From: Pirellulales bacterium
GTDB taxonomy: Bacteria; Planctomycetota; Planctomycetia; Pirellulales; JAICIG01
Length of the DNA: 34,361 bases
Direction of reading: 5' to 3'
Assembly (NCBI GenBank): GCA_025924495.1
Contig: JAICIG010000021.1
Span: forward strand, 1-34,361
The translations under genes and the position numbers were made by a program. How positions within the stretch are numbered: position 1 is the stretch's first letter; each line of letters begins with the position of its first letter. The notes below the pieces were generated by a model. That model saw nothing but the letters and a program-made list of their open reading frames with translations. It had not been told where the DNA came from and ran no database searches. Shown one piece after another: positions 1 to 9,484 of the stretch.

Positions 1-180
1 GATAGATGATCACGGCGCCGCAGACAGACGACGAGAAGTCTGGCGGAGAAAAAGAAAAACGCGGCGGATGGGCCGGCCAGTTCGATGACAAGCTGCAAAC
101 TTCCGCTCAGTTCGCGCTCGCCAAGGTCCATCCACCGCGTGCGATGCGTTCAGTCAGTTATTTCCACGGCGCCGGCATCC

Positions 181-402
181 CTACCACGGCTTCAACCGCC
201 AGCCGAGGACAAACCCAATGCCGAAGCACCATAGCGCTGCGCTCGCTGGATTCTCTCGAGCAAACTGCAGCAAATGGGCGCCGAGACTTTGAGTTCCTTG
301 TTCTTCCTCGGACCACGGCTCGACCTGGTCCTCGCTCCAAGCGGACTGGCTGAGATAAGGATCGTAACCCATCGATTGCATGCCTTCTGCCATCTCACTC
401 AC
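181..402 (-). CDS. Small single-helix membrane protein, YqjD/DUF883-like anchor
   Basis: A 73-residue protein with an acidic, polar N-terminal half (about residues 1-43) and one C-terminal hydrophobic helix (about 50-70) introduced by ARENPASAA and rich in Gly and Phe. This layout is that of small inner-membrane stress proteins such as YqjD/ElaB, where a soluble segment is tethered by a C-terminal helix. The start has an AAGGTGAG-like ribosome site about 8 bases upstream. It is the last of three same-strand genes that share the same kind of anchor (P-x-x-S/A, then an aromatic, then Gly-rich helix). It probably acts at the cytoplasmic membrane under stress, but this rests on architecture and neighbours only. 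No catalytic motif is visible. Confidence 0.6.
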   Translation of the reverse strand: MSEMAEGMQSMGYDPYLSQSAWSEDQVEPWSEEEQGTQSLGAHLLQFARENPASAALWCFGIGFVLGWRLKPW

Positions 403-461
403 CTTTTGCGGAAAACTGCTTTATCTGGAAACCAAAATAACGCGCAACGTCGGAGCTCGCC

Positions 462-791
462 CTAACTGTGCTTCGACAAGAACCGGGAGACAGCGTCGGG
501 CACGAATCGCATCACCGCGTTTTGAATCGTCTCGCGCGCGTTATCGCTCAGATAGTCCTGAAACTTGCTCGAGCTTCGGCGTTTCGGCGCAACCATCGAT
601 GCGACCAGCAGGCCCAGCCCAAGGCCCATGGCAAACGTCGCCATCACCGAGTAGCCCGGATTCTCTCGAACAATGCCCTCAGCCTGTTCGTAGACCCGTC
701 GCACGCCCATCGCTTCGTCGCCATGCCCTTGATGGGCCTGCTGGCGTCCGCGCTTGGTGTATTGAGAAATACGTTCGTTAGGAATGGCCAT
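462..791 (-). CDS. Small membrane-anchored protein of the csbD cluster
   Basis: A 109-residue protein. A charged Gln/Arg-rich N-terminus (1-40) leads into a single hydrophobic stretch (about 47-66) introduced by RENPGYS, with several GLGLG steps. After it comes a basic patch (PKRRSSSK) and an amphipathic C-terminal helix of about 35 residues. The helix and its lead-in closely resemble those of the genes on either side, suggesting that all three descend from one anchor module. The start has an AAGGA site about 9 bases upstream. A 20-bp hairpin separates it from the csbD-like gene upstream. The family looks like DUF883/YqjD-type proteins, but I cannot name it with certainty. Its role is unknown and is inferred to be stress-related membrane association. 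Confidence 0.6.
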   Translation of the reverse strand: MAIPNERISQYTKRGRQQAHQGHGDEAMGVRRVYEQAEGIVRENPGYSVMATFAMGLGLGLLVASMVAPKRRSSSKFQDYLSDNARETIQNAVMRFVPDAVSRFLSKHS

Positions 792-829
792 AACAGTGGT
801 TCCTTTTTGCTTGCTAATGGTGGCAAGAG

Positions 830-881
830 GGGCGACGGGCCGGCGACAGGTTGGTTCATCCTGTCGCCGGCTGCGTCGCCC
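830..881 (-). repeat. Long intercistronic hairpin between csbD-like gene and next gene
   Basis: A perfect 12-bp stem (839-850 with 860-871, 9-base loop) is extended outward by a second 8-bp stem (830-837 with 874-881), with only a 1x2 internal mismatch between them. No T-run follows on either strand, so this is not a standard intrinsic terminator. It lies in the spacer of a same-strand gene pair, where it could stabilise the upstream message, attenuate transcription or adjust gene dosage. Confidence 0.7.
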
Positions 882-904
882 GAAGAGAGTCGATCGGGCG
901 CGTG

Positions 905-1345
905 TTACTCTGAACGCACCATTAACCCCAAGACCAGGCCCGTAATCATCCCCAGGCCGAACATAGCCAGCGTCGACTGCGCCGGATGCTCTTTCACTTG
1001 CCGTTCGATCCGCGAATAGCCTTCGCGCATCTGGCCGCTTACTTGCGAATAGCCTTCGCGTACGCGGTCAGTCGCGTCTTGGGCGTATTCCTTGGCTCCC
1101 TGGGCATATTCTCGCGCTGTTTCGCGAGCCCGGTTCAGCACCGAGTCTTCGTCGCTCATCTGCTCATTAATAAAGCGTTCGATATTGGCGCGCCCCTCGC
1201 CGGTCTTCTTTTCGATGGCCCCGATCAACTGATTGATGTTTCCGCCGACAATCTTCAGGTCGTCGTCGGTCAATTGCCCCCATCGCTCCTTGAGTTTCCC
1301 GCGGATGGAGTCCCAATGTCCTTGGATTTGTTCTGCATTGATCAT
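905..1345 (-). CDS. CsbD-like stress protein with C-terminal membrane anchor
   Basis: A 146-residue protein. Residues 1-60 match the CsbD family, a small general-stress protein of unknown biochemical role: an N-terminal INAEQIQGHWDSIRGKLKE segment, then WGQLTDDDL and a Gly-Asn-Asn-Gln helix. Residues 65-115 form a long amphipathic helix with internal repeats (EYAQ twice, REGYS twice) of the kind seen in DUF883/YtxH or desiccation proteins. Residues 122-143 form a Gly-rich transmembrane helix. I chose this ATG because AAGGAGAG lies just upstream and the CsbD domain begins here; the frame stays open further upstream but looks non-coding. It is the first gene of a three-gene minus-strand cluster of membrane-anchored small proteins. 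The CsbD call is good; the function is not known. Confidence 0.8.
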   Translation of the reverse strand: MINAEQIQGHWDSIRGKLKERWGQLTDDDLKIVGGNINQLIGAIEKKTGEGRANIERFINEQMSDEDSVLNRARETAREYAQGAKEYAQDATDRVREGYSQVSGQMREGYSRIERQVKEHPAQSTLAMFGLGMITGLVLGLMVRSE

Positions 1346-2123
1346 GGCTTGCTCTCTCCTTGAAAAAGCTGGAAGTCTGGCGCGATCGTGGCGCTCTTTT
1401 GGCGCCGATCGATACTGGCTTCCCCGATTAGGAGCATTTGCCGTGCCGTTCGCCCCTGGACCGGACATCGGTCGTGAGGCCGCCGGGCCAGCAGAACTCC
1501 AATATCGCCCCTGTGCGAAGCGGCGCCCGGCGGAACGACACGACGGGCGGCTTTCGCTCATCGGCAGGCCAGCCGGGGCGCCGCTGCCTGAGTTTGCTTA
1601 TCGCTCTAAGCCTTGCGCGGCCGCAAGTCGCAGCTAGCCTTCGGGGCTGACGTGCCGTCAGCGCAGTACATGGCAAGTGCAAGTGAGCATCGGGGGAATG
1701 GCCAGCCGGCACACGAATGGTCCGCGGCGTCTCCCGGCCGATGCGTGGCCGATTGCGGGCCAGGATGGTCGTTCGCTTGGCAATAAACCTGGGTAGTTCA
1801 CGAGTTACAGCAAAGCAGCCGCTCGTCGCCTTACGACAGCTGGCAGGTCGATGGAAATGGCTTTTCAGACGCCGGGAAGGTATATTTGCACGAATAAGCG
1901 GCCACGGACGGTCGATCTGTGCAGCTCGGTCTTTGCCGCCTTAAGGAGGATCGGGGACTTCGCGGCAAAGGTTCGGCTCGGCCCGGCGAATTGTCTGCAA
2001 TCGGGCGCGCCCCTTGAGCCAGAGATTCGCCGCATATCGCACCACTCGGGCCTGCCGTAGCGCGCCGCCGGGCACACTGACGTCAAAATACCTTGCAATT
2101 AATCGATCAACGGAGTTTCGAAG
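1346..2123. other. Gene-free divergent spacer between csbD-like gene and sppA
   Basis: About 780 bases without a convincing gene; the short open frames here look like GC-rich noise. It should contain the promoters of the csbD-like cluster (leftward) and of sppA (rightward), but I see no clear -35/-10 pair. Besides the repeat at 1383-1411 it holds a compact inverted repeat at 1646-1662 (GCTGACG, 3-base loop, CGTCAGC) and the 8-base palindrome TGACGTCA at 2078-2085, about 40 bases before sppA. Confidence 0.6.
1383..1411. repeat. Inverted repeat upstream of csbD-like gene
   Basis: CGATCG (1383-1388) and GCGC (1391-1394) pair with GCGC (1402-1405) and CGATCG (1406-1411) across a 7-base loop, with a 2-base bulge on one side. 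It lies about 40 bases upstream of the csbD-like start codon, where an operator or leader hairpin could sit. The link to regulation is inference. Confidence 0.35.
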
Positions 2124-3980
2124 ATGAGCTTGAAAGACCGCTGGTTCGTTCCCTTCTTACTGCTAGCTGCCCTGGGGGCTCGCACTGTTGCGGCAGAATC
2201 AAAAAAGGCGGAAGCTCCGGCTAAGCCCGTCGTTGCCGTATTCAAGTTGCATGGCTCGATCGTCGAAACGCCGGCCGAAGAGAGCTTGTTGTTCGCAGCA
2301 CGGAAGTCGGTCTCGCTCAAGGATCTGGTGGAGCGGCTGAAGAAGGCGGGCGAAGACCCAGCCGTCAAAGCCGTCGTGATCACCGCCGACGGGGCCTCCC
2401 CATCGTCGCCGCAGGTCGAAGAACTACGCCAAGCAATGGCGAAGCTGCGCGAGCAAGGCAAGGAGATTTATGCTTTCGCCGACGGTTTGACCATGCACAC
2501 CTTCGCATTGCTTGCCGGGGCCAATCGGCTGAGCGTCGTGCCGACGGGAGACGTCTGGCTGACGGGTCTGTATGGCGAGTCCCCGTATCTCCGCGGGTTG
2601 CTGAATAAATTGGGCGTGACGCCCGACTTCTTGACCTGCGGCGATTACAAGAGCGCGGCCGAGATGTTCATGCGCGAAGGGCCCAGCCCGCAGGCCGAAG
2701 AAATGCAGAACTGGCTGCTCGACGGCATGTTCCGGGCGCAACTGAAGCAGATTGCCTCCGGTCGCAAAGTCGATGTCGAGAAAGCCCGCACCTGGGTCGA
2801 TGGCGGCCCCTATACTGCTGCCAAGGCCAAAGAAATCGGCTTGATCGACGCCGTCGAACATCGCGAGGAATTCGCCGCATTCGTCAAGGAAAAAGTCGGC
2901 AAAGACGCGACGTTCAATCACAAGTATGGCGAGAAGAAGCACCCTGAAGTCGATTTATCAAGCCCGTTCGCCGCGTTGAATCTGTGGGCTGAGCTCCTCA
3001 ATGGGCCGAAGAAGAAGGTGCACAAGACCTCGGTGGCGATCGTGTATGTCGATGGCCCGATCACGCTCGGCGATTCGGAAACGAGCCTGCTAGACTCTGC
3101 GGAACCGACCGCGGCAAGTACGCCGCTGCGCAAGGCGCTCGATAAGGCGGCGGAAGACGACACGATCAAGGCCGTCGTGCTTCGCGTCAATTCGCCGGGC
3201 GGTTCGGCGACCGCAAGCGAAATCATTCTCAAGGCGACCGCCGGCGTGAAGGCCAAGAAGCCGCTCGTCGTGTCGATGGGCGACGTGGCGGCCAGCGGCG
3301 GCTACTACGTAACGTGCGCGTCCGACATGATCTTCGCCGACGAAGGGACCGTCACCGGCTCGATCGGCGTGGTGGGGGGTAAAATCGCCACGACGAACCT
3401 CTGGAATAAGTTCGGCATCAATTGGAAGGGTTATCAACGAGGCGCCAACGCCTCGATCCTCAGCTCGTCGCAGACGTTCACGCCCGAACAGCGCGAGCAC
3501 ATGCAGGCCTGGATGGATGACATCTACGGCGTCTTCAAGGGCCATGTGGTCGAAGCTCGCGGCGAGAAGCTGAAAAAACCGATCGACGACCTGGCCGGCG
3601 GACGCGTCTACACTGGCAAACAGGCCTTGGAGCTTGGGTTGGTCGACAAGATCGGCACGCTTGCCGATGCCATCGAATACGCCGCCGCACAGGCCAAGGT
3701 GGAGAAGTACGAGGTCCGCGTGGTGCCTGAACCCAAGAACTTCCTGGAAGTCTTGCTGGAAGACGTCGAGGGCGAAAAGGACGACACGAAGCATCTCTCG
3801 CTCAGCAGCGGTCCGATTGCAGCCGGCCACAGCCTCTCGCTCATCGACGCCGCCCTGCCGTATCTCAAGCAGCTCGATCCGCACCGCTTAAAGGCCGTGT
3901 TGCTGGCCCTGAAGCGGCTCGAGATCATCCGGGCCGAAGGGGTCGTCATGATGGCGCCCGAGTTTGTCTTCGGGCAATAA
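2124..3980 (+). CDS. sppA: Signal peptide peptidase SppA, 67K type
   Basis: A 618-residue serine peptidase of family S49 (long form), which cuts leftover signal peptides in the membrane and periplasm. A hydrophobic signal segment (about 7-24, ending TVAA) is followed by two tandem ClpP-like domains, about residues 34-265 and 302-545. In the long form the catalytic dyad is split between the halves. The general-base Lys is seen in GDYKSAAEMF (Lys176), and the nucleophile Ser in GDVAASGGYY (Ser391), with the expected NSPGGS and TGSIGVV motifs around it. Both residues are present, so the enzyme should be active. The C-terminus has an extra tail of about 70 residues. GGAG lies 8 bases before the ATG. 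The gene stands alone and ends in a strong terminator. Confidence 0.93.
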   Translation: MSLKDRWFVPFLLLAALGARTVAAESKKAEAPAKPVVAVFKLHGSIVETPAEESLLFAARKSVSLKDLVERLKKAGEDPAVKAVVITADGASPSSPQVEELRQAMAKLREQGKEIYAFADGLTMHTFALLAGANRLSVVPTGDVWLTGLYGESPYLRGLLNKLGVTPDFLTCGDYKSAAEMFMREGPSPQAEEMQNWLLDGMFRAQLKQIASGRKVDVEKARTWVDGGPYTAAKAKEIGLIDAVEHREEFAAFVKEKVGKDATFNHKYGEKKHPEVDLSSPFAALNLWAELLNGPKKKVHKTSVAIVYVDGPITLGDSETSLLDSAEPTAASTPLRKALDKAAEDDTIKAVVLRVNSPGGSATASEIILKATAGVKAKKPLVVSMGDVAASGGYYVTCASDMIFADEGTVTGSIGVVGGKIATTNLWNKFGINWKGYQRGANASILSSSQTFTPEQREHMQAWMDDIYGVFKGHVVEARGEKLKKPIDDLAGGRVYTGKQALELGLVDKIGTLADAIEYAAAQAKVEKYEVRVVPEPKNFLEVLLEDVEGEKDDTKHLSLSSGPIAAGHSLSLIDAALPYLKQLDPHRLKAVLLALKRLEIIRAEGVVMMAPEFVFGQ

Positions 3981-4012
3981 GATTCGGTAAGTGCGTTAAT
4001 GGACAGTTCAAT

Positions 4013-4047
4013 AACGGCCAGCGATTCGAGGATCGCTGGCCGTTTTT
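4013..4047 (+). terminator. Intrinsic terminator of sppA
   Basis: A perfect 13-bp stem (4013-4025 with 4032-4044), 6-base loop TCGAGG, followed by a T-run, 32 bases after the sppA stop codon. A textbook rho-independent terminator. Confidence 0.93.
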
Positions 4048-4146
4048 ATTGCGGTTATCGCAGTTTTTAGCCTGGGATGGTCACAGTACGGATTGGAGTG
4101 CGCGCGAGCCACGCGAAACTTCGCAAATCTGTCCGGGAATTGCTTG

Positions 4147-4166
4147 CCGCCAGCTTTAGCTGGCGG
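4147..4166. repeat. REP-like hairpin with TTTA loop, copy 1
   Basis: CCGCCAGC and GCTGGCGG form a perfect 8-bp stem around a TTTA loop. A second hairpin of nearly the same sequence lies 28 bases downstream. Such short intergenic palindromes with a fixed loop resemble REP elements. Confidence 0.7.
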
Positions 4167-4194
4167 TAGGAAAGCGAATAAAGAATTGTCGTAC

Positions 4195-4212
4195 CGCCGA
4201 CTTTAGTCGGCG
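4195..4212. repeat. REP-like hairpin with TTTA loop, copy 2
   Basis: CGCCGAC and GTCGGCG form a 7-bp stem around the same TTTA loop. Compared with copy 1, the loop is kept, the outer CCGCC start is kept, and the inner stem pairs are swapped on both arms (AGC/GCT becomes GAC/GTC), so pairing is preserved. Confidence 0.7.
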
Positions 4213-4378
4213 CTCGTGGATACTAAGCCGACCCCATGGCGTGCCACGGGTTCCACCCGCTGCGGCCGCGCACCGAAGGTCTTTCGATATGACCCATACG
4301 CGCTTTCGACATTGGCTGCAATTCCGCCCTTATTTCGCCATCACGGCAGGAGCGGCGCGACGCTGAGAATTGAGAAGC

Positions 4379-5143
4379 ATGCTCCGAGAGCTGACTAAGA
4401 CCGACTGGCAAGGCATTTTAGGAATACCGCCGGAATCGGTTCCTATGGCGCTAATCCTGCGCGGCACGCGCAACCTGCGACGCCATTTCGACGCTTATCA
4501 GGCATGGTTCGAAGGGGTAGTGGTGATCGGCTCGCCCAACGGGATCTTCGAGGATGTGTTTGTTGGCCGCCTGGGATCGTTGCGAATTGGCTATGCGTCG
4601 GTCTACGGACCGGCGATGGCCTCGGAAATCGTCCACGTGTTCGGCGTCTTAGGGACGCGGCTGGTAATTCAAACCGGCTGCTGCGGCGCCATCATGGATG
4701 GATTCCAAGCGGGCGATCTGTTCGTGGCGACTGAGGCTTATTGCGGCGATGGTGCATCGCGTTATTATCTGCCCGAAGCGACTACGGTGCGTTCCAACGT
4801 CGATCCCAACCAGATACGGTCGTTGGCCGGCGGGGCCGGCCTGGCCATCCATGACGGCAGAATTTATACGACCGCCGCGCTCCTGGCCGAAGGCAGCGAC
4901 GACATCGACGCCTGGCATCAGGCGGGCTTCGCCGCCGTCGACATGGAAACAGCGACCACGTTCGCCGTGGCGCAGCATTTTGGCATGGATCGGGCGTCGA
5001 TTCTCTTCGGGTTCGATAATCCCCGCGAGAAAAGCCATCTTTTGCTGACCGACGCCGAAAAAGATGCACGGCGTGGGCAGGCCAACCAGGCCATGATCGA
5101 ACTGACGCTAGCGGTGATCCGCGCTCGCTGCGGCCCTGCTTGA
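4379..5143 (+). CDS. Nucleoside phosphorylase family protein (PNP/UDP phosphorylase fold)
   Basis: A 254-residue protein with the marks of the PNP_UDP_1 superfamily, enzymes that split nucleosides with phosphate or water. Seen are a VVIGSPNG early strand, the GTRLVIQTGCCGAI turn with GDLFVATEA just after it, and the substrate-binding VDMETAT segment followed by AVAQHFGMD. The VDMET motif normally holds the ribose-binding Met-Glu pair. The first-strand glycine signature for phosphate is weak, so nucleosidase or phosphorylase activity, and the base used, cannot be told. An in-frame TTG lies 9 bases upstream; I prefer this ATG, although its ribosome site (GAGAAG) is weak. The gene stands alone and converges on the glycosyltransferase-like gene with a 25-base gap. 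Confidence 0.75.
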   Translation: MLRELTKTDWQGILGIPPESVPMALILRGTRNLRRHFDAYQAWFEGVVVIGSPNGIFEDVFVGRLGSLRIGYASVYGPAMASEIVHVFGVLGTRLVIQTGCCGAIMDGFQAGDLFVATEAYCGDGASRYYLPEATTVRSNVDPNQIRSLAGGAGLAIHDGRIYTTAALLAEGSDDIDAWHQAGFAAVDMETATTFAVAQHFGMDRASILFGFDNPREKSHLLLTDAEKDARRGQANQAMIELTLAVIRARCGPA

Positions 5144-5168
5144 GGCGCCGTTGATATCGCCGCCCGGC

Positions 5169-6035
5169 TTATTCCTCGACAATCGGCAATTGCGTGCCGA
5201 CCTGGGCGAGAAATTGCGAGCCGTAATGCTGAATCTCGAGAAATGCCGCGCTCTCGCGCGCGGGTTTGTAGACGCGGAACGTCCGCATGGCGCCGAGCGT
5301 TGCGGCGCTTTCCAACGGGCCGATGAAGGTCGTGTCGTGATCGAGAAAATGAGGTTGAGCGGCCCATTGTTCCATCTGAGCCGAATTCAAAAAGTAACAG
5401 CCCGAGTGCGGATTGCGTGCGGGGCGAAAGACGACCGGCTGGCTGAGGAACTCGGCAGAGATCTCCGGCCACGCGTCCGGGTTGCAGAATCGCTGGTAGA
5501 CGTCGGGTCGCAGGTCGCCGTCGACGTAACACCTGCGGGCCACGACGTGCGACATCATCTCGTAGCGGTTCGGCTGCAGCAGGCAGGCGTCTCCCGCCAG
5601 CCGCGAGAACCAGGCGAGCTTGTGAAAGAACCAAGGGTCGGTCAGGACCAGGTCGTCTTCCAAGTAGCAGTAATAATCGTACTTGCCGAGATGATCGCGA
5701 AACACTTGCTGACACTCGAAACCAAGCAGCAGTGGATCAGCCGCGCTCTTGCGATGCCAATACAACTGGCCGGGAATCGGCAACTCGGCGAGCAGATGAC
5801 GGTCGCCGGTCGTACAGATAACGATATCGATCTCGTGCCGCAGCTTTTGATTGGCCGGCACGACGACGCGCCTTCCAATGTCGATTTGCTTCTGCTCCAG
5901 GCCGAACACATGGTGCAAGGCTGCCAGACAGGCCGAGAGCGCTTGCAACCGCGGCCGCGGATCGGCCGCCAGCGAACCATGCCGCCCGCCGCCCGACGGA
6001 TCGAAGTAATGCGGAATGGCGAACAGGATTTTCAT
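5169..6035 (-). CDS. Glycosyltransferase-like protein with EDD motif
   Basis: A 288-residue soluble protein. It opens with MKILFAIPHYF, then a Gly/Arg-rich loop. IDIVICTTGDRH (about 69-80) and YYCYLEDDLVLTDP (about 121-134) look like the nucleotide-sugar-binding strand and metal-binding DxD loop (Glu126-Asp128) of GT-A-fold glycosyltransferases. The later part has further aromatic-rich strands ending in AQVGTQLPIVEE. The sugar and acceptor are unknown. Its ATG overlaps the stop of the upstream LWRRI-motif gene by four bases (ATGA), so the two are probably translationally coupled. I see no membrane segment. I judge the transferase fold likely, but have not matched it to a named subfamily. Confidence 0.65.
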   Translation of the reverse strand: MKILFAIPHYFDPSGGGRHGSLAADPRPRLQALSACLAALHHVFGLEQKQIDIGRRVVVPANQKLRHEIDIVICTTGDRHLLAELPIPGQLYWHRKSAADPLLLGFECQQVFRDHLGKYDYYCYLEDDLVLTDPWFFHKLAWFSRLAGDACLLQPNRYEMMSHVVARRCYVDGDLRPDVYQRFCNPDAWPEISAEFLSQPVVFRPARNPHSGCYFLNSAQMEQWAAQPHFLDHDTTFIGPLESAATLGAMRTFRVYKPARESAAFLEIQHYGSQFLAQVGTQLPIVEE

Positions 6036-6445
6036 CGGTCTTGCGATTCGTCAGGGGGCGGAATCACCCACTCCGCCGCTTTTGCAAGCATGCGACCGAC
6101 GCGTTTCGGCTTTTCGCCAAATACGATCGCGTGAGCTGGTTCGTCGTCAAGCGGTTCACGCATCACGCCTTGCCCGAACTGCCGAGCCAAACCCGCCGCG
6201 AAAGCGGCCAAGGCGAAGTCAGCATGCCCCGCTAATGCGTCCTCAGCAAACCGGCCCGATGCCAAGAGCACGTCGCCAAGAATCACCGACATTGGACTGC
6301 CGTTGGGATGATCTTCGAATGCCGCCGACGAAGGACGCATTCGGCCGGTATTCTCGTCTCGTACGAAATGCCTCGGCGGGATCCTGCGCCAAAGTACGCT
6401 GGAATCGGGGATTGTCGGATCGTCAACGTAGCCCCTTTCAGACAT
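6032..6445 (-). CDS. Conserved small protein with LWRRI / RPSSAAF motifs, unknown function
   Basis: A 137-residue protein with no signal peptide or membrane segment. Motifs I recognise as recurring in small uncharacterised bacterial proteins are VLWRRI (17-22), RPSSAAF (37-43), GSPMSV (49-54), an AFAAGLARQFGQGV helix (81-94) and EPAHAIVFG (102-110), then a basic helix and a Pro-rich end. From memory, such proteins often sit beside proteins with a WDSYGA motif, as here: the WDSYGA gene ends 15 bases upstream. Its stop overlaps the start of the glycosyltransferase-like gene. The charged conserved residues could make it an enzyme or a binding partner. I assign no function. Confidence 0.7.
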   Translation of the reverse strand: MSERGYVDDPTIPDSSVLWRRIPPRHFVRDENTGRMRPSSAAFEDHPNGSPMSVILGDVLLASGRFAEDALAGHADFALAAFAAGLARQFGQGVMREPLDDEPAHAIVFGEKPKRVGRMLAKAAEWVIPPPDESQDR

Positions 6446-6460
6446 TCGCTTAAGCCGCCT

Positions 6461-6838
6461 CTATTTGGAAGTTGAGAGCTCTGCAACCACACGTACCAAG
6501 GGACTCCAGTCCCATCCGATTCCTTGTTCCCAGCATTCGCCAGAATTTGCGTTCTCGAACGAGGCAACGTAATCACCCAATGAGCGCACTTCGATTTCGA
6601 GATCTCGGCCGCCGCAGTGCCATTCCAGCTGCACGAAGCCGCGAGGCGTCGGCACAACGGCGGGAGCAGGCGAGGCGTCATGCATGATTGCCCTCAACAA
6701 ATCAATTGCAGCCATGACGCTCTCGACTCGAATCGCCTTGGCGCCATAACTATCCCAATTGGGGGCCAAAGTAAGCAACTCACACAATGCTTCGCTTGTC
6801 GATTCCAGCCACGCGGGAGGAGAGCCTTTTACGATCAC
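6461..6838 (-). CDS. Conserved small protein with NWDSYGA motif, unknown function
   Basis: A 125-residue protein when started at the GTG (6836-6838). Motifs: an N-terminal helix, NWDSYGA (27-33), a helix VMAAIDLL (41-48), then PAPAVVPTPRGFVQLEWH (57-74) and DLEIEV (79-84), typical of a family of small uncharacterised bacterial proteins. A longer frame with a TTG start at 6883 is unlikely: that codon lies in the loop of the clpC terminator, while the GTG has GGAG 8 bases upstream. The gene starts 21 bases after the terminator's T-run, so expression would need readthrough from clpC or a promoter inside the clpC end. It pairs with the LWRRI-motif gene 15 bases downstream. Function unknown. Confidence 0.7.
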   Translation of the reverse strand: MIVKGSPPAWLESTSEALCELLTLAPNWDSYGAKAIRVESVMAAIDLLRAIMHDASPAPAVVPTPRGFVQLEWHCGGRDLEIEVRSLGDYVASFENANSGECWEQGIGWDWSPLVRVVAELSTSK

Positions 6839-6858
6839 GATACATTCTCCAAACAACG

Positions 6859-6894
6859 AAAAAGGCCGCCGCCTGAAGAACAAGCGGCGGCCTT
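6859..6894 (-). terminator. Intrinsic terminator of clpC
   Basis: A perfect 11-bp GC-rich stem (6862-6872 with 6884-6894) with an 11-base loop. Read on the minus strand it ends in a T-run, 20 bases after the clpC stop. The next gene starts just beyond it. Confidence 0.9.
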
Positions 6895-6913
6895 GGCGTT
6901 CTAAAAATTCGCC

Positions 6914-9463
<2,550 letters not shown>

Positions 9464-9484
9464 TCCAGGTCTCCGTTTACCTTT

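Larger units (their letters stand above)
4048..4378. other. Spacer with REP-like hairpins before the nucleoside phosphorylase gene
   Basis: About 330 bases without a gene. The only clear structures are the two TTTA-loop hairpins listed separately. No promoter stands out. Confidence 0.6.

Noticed and set aside
6..353. Plus-strand frame at the left edge beginning MITAPQTDDEK
   Set aside because: Only its first third looks protein-like; the rest is antisense to the 181-402 membrane protein. It may be a chance frame, and I found no other gene in bases 1-180.
2078..2085. TGACGTCA palindromes at 2078-2085 and 12618-12625 as a shared operator
   Set aside because: An 8-base palindrome twice in a 34-kb GC-rich window is not beyond chance, and the flanks do not match.
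5151..6134. 327-codon plus-strand frame over the glycosyltransferase-like gene
   Set aside because: Antisense to a gene with a clear DxD motif and coupled start; no support of its own.
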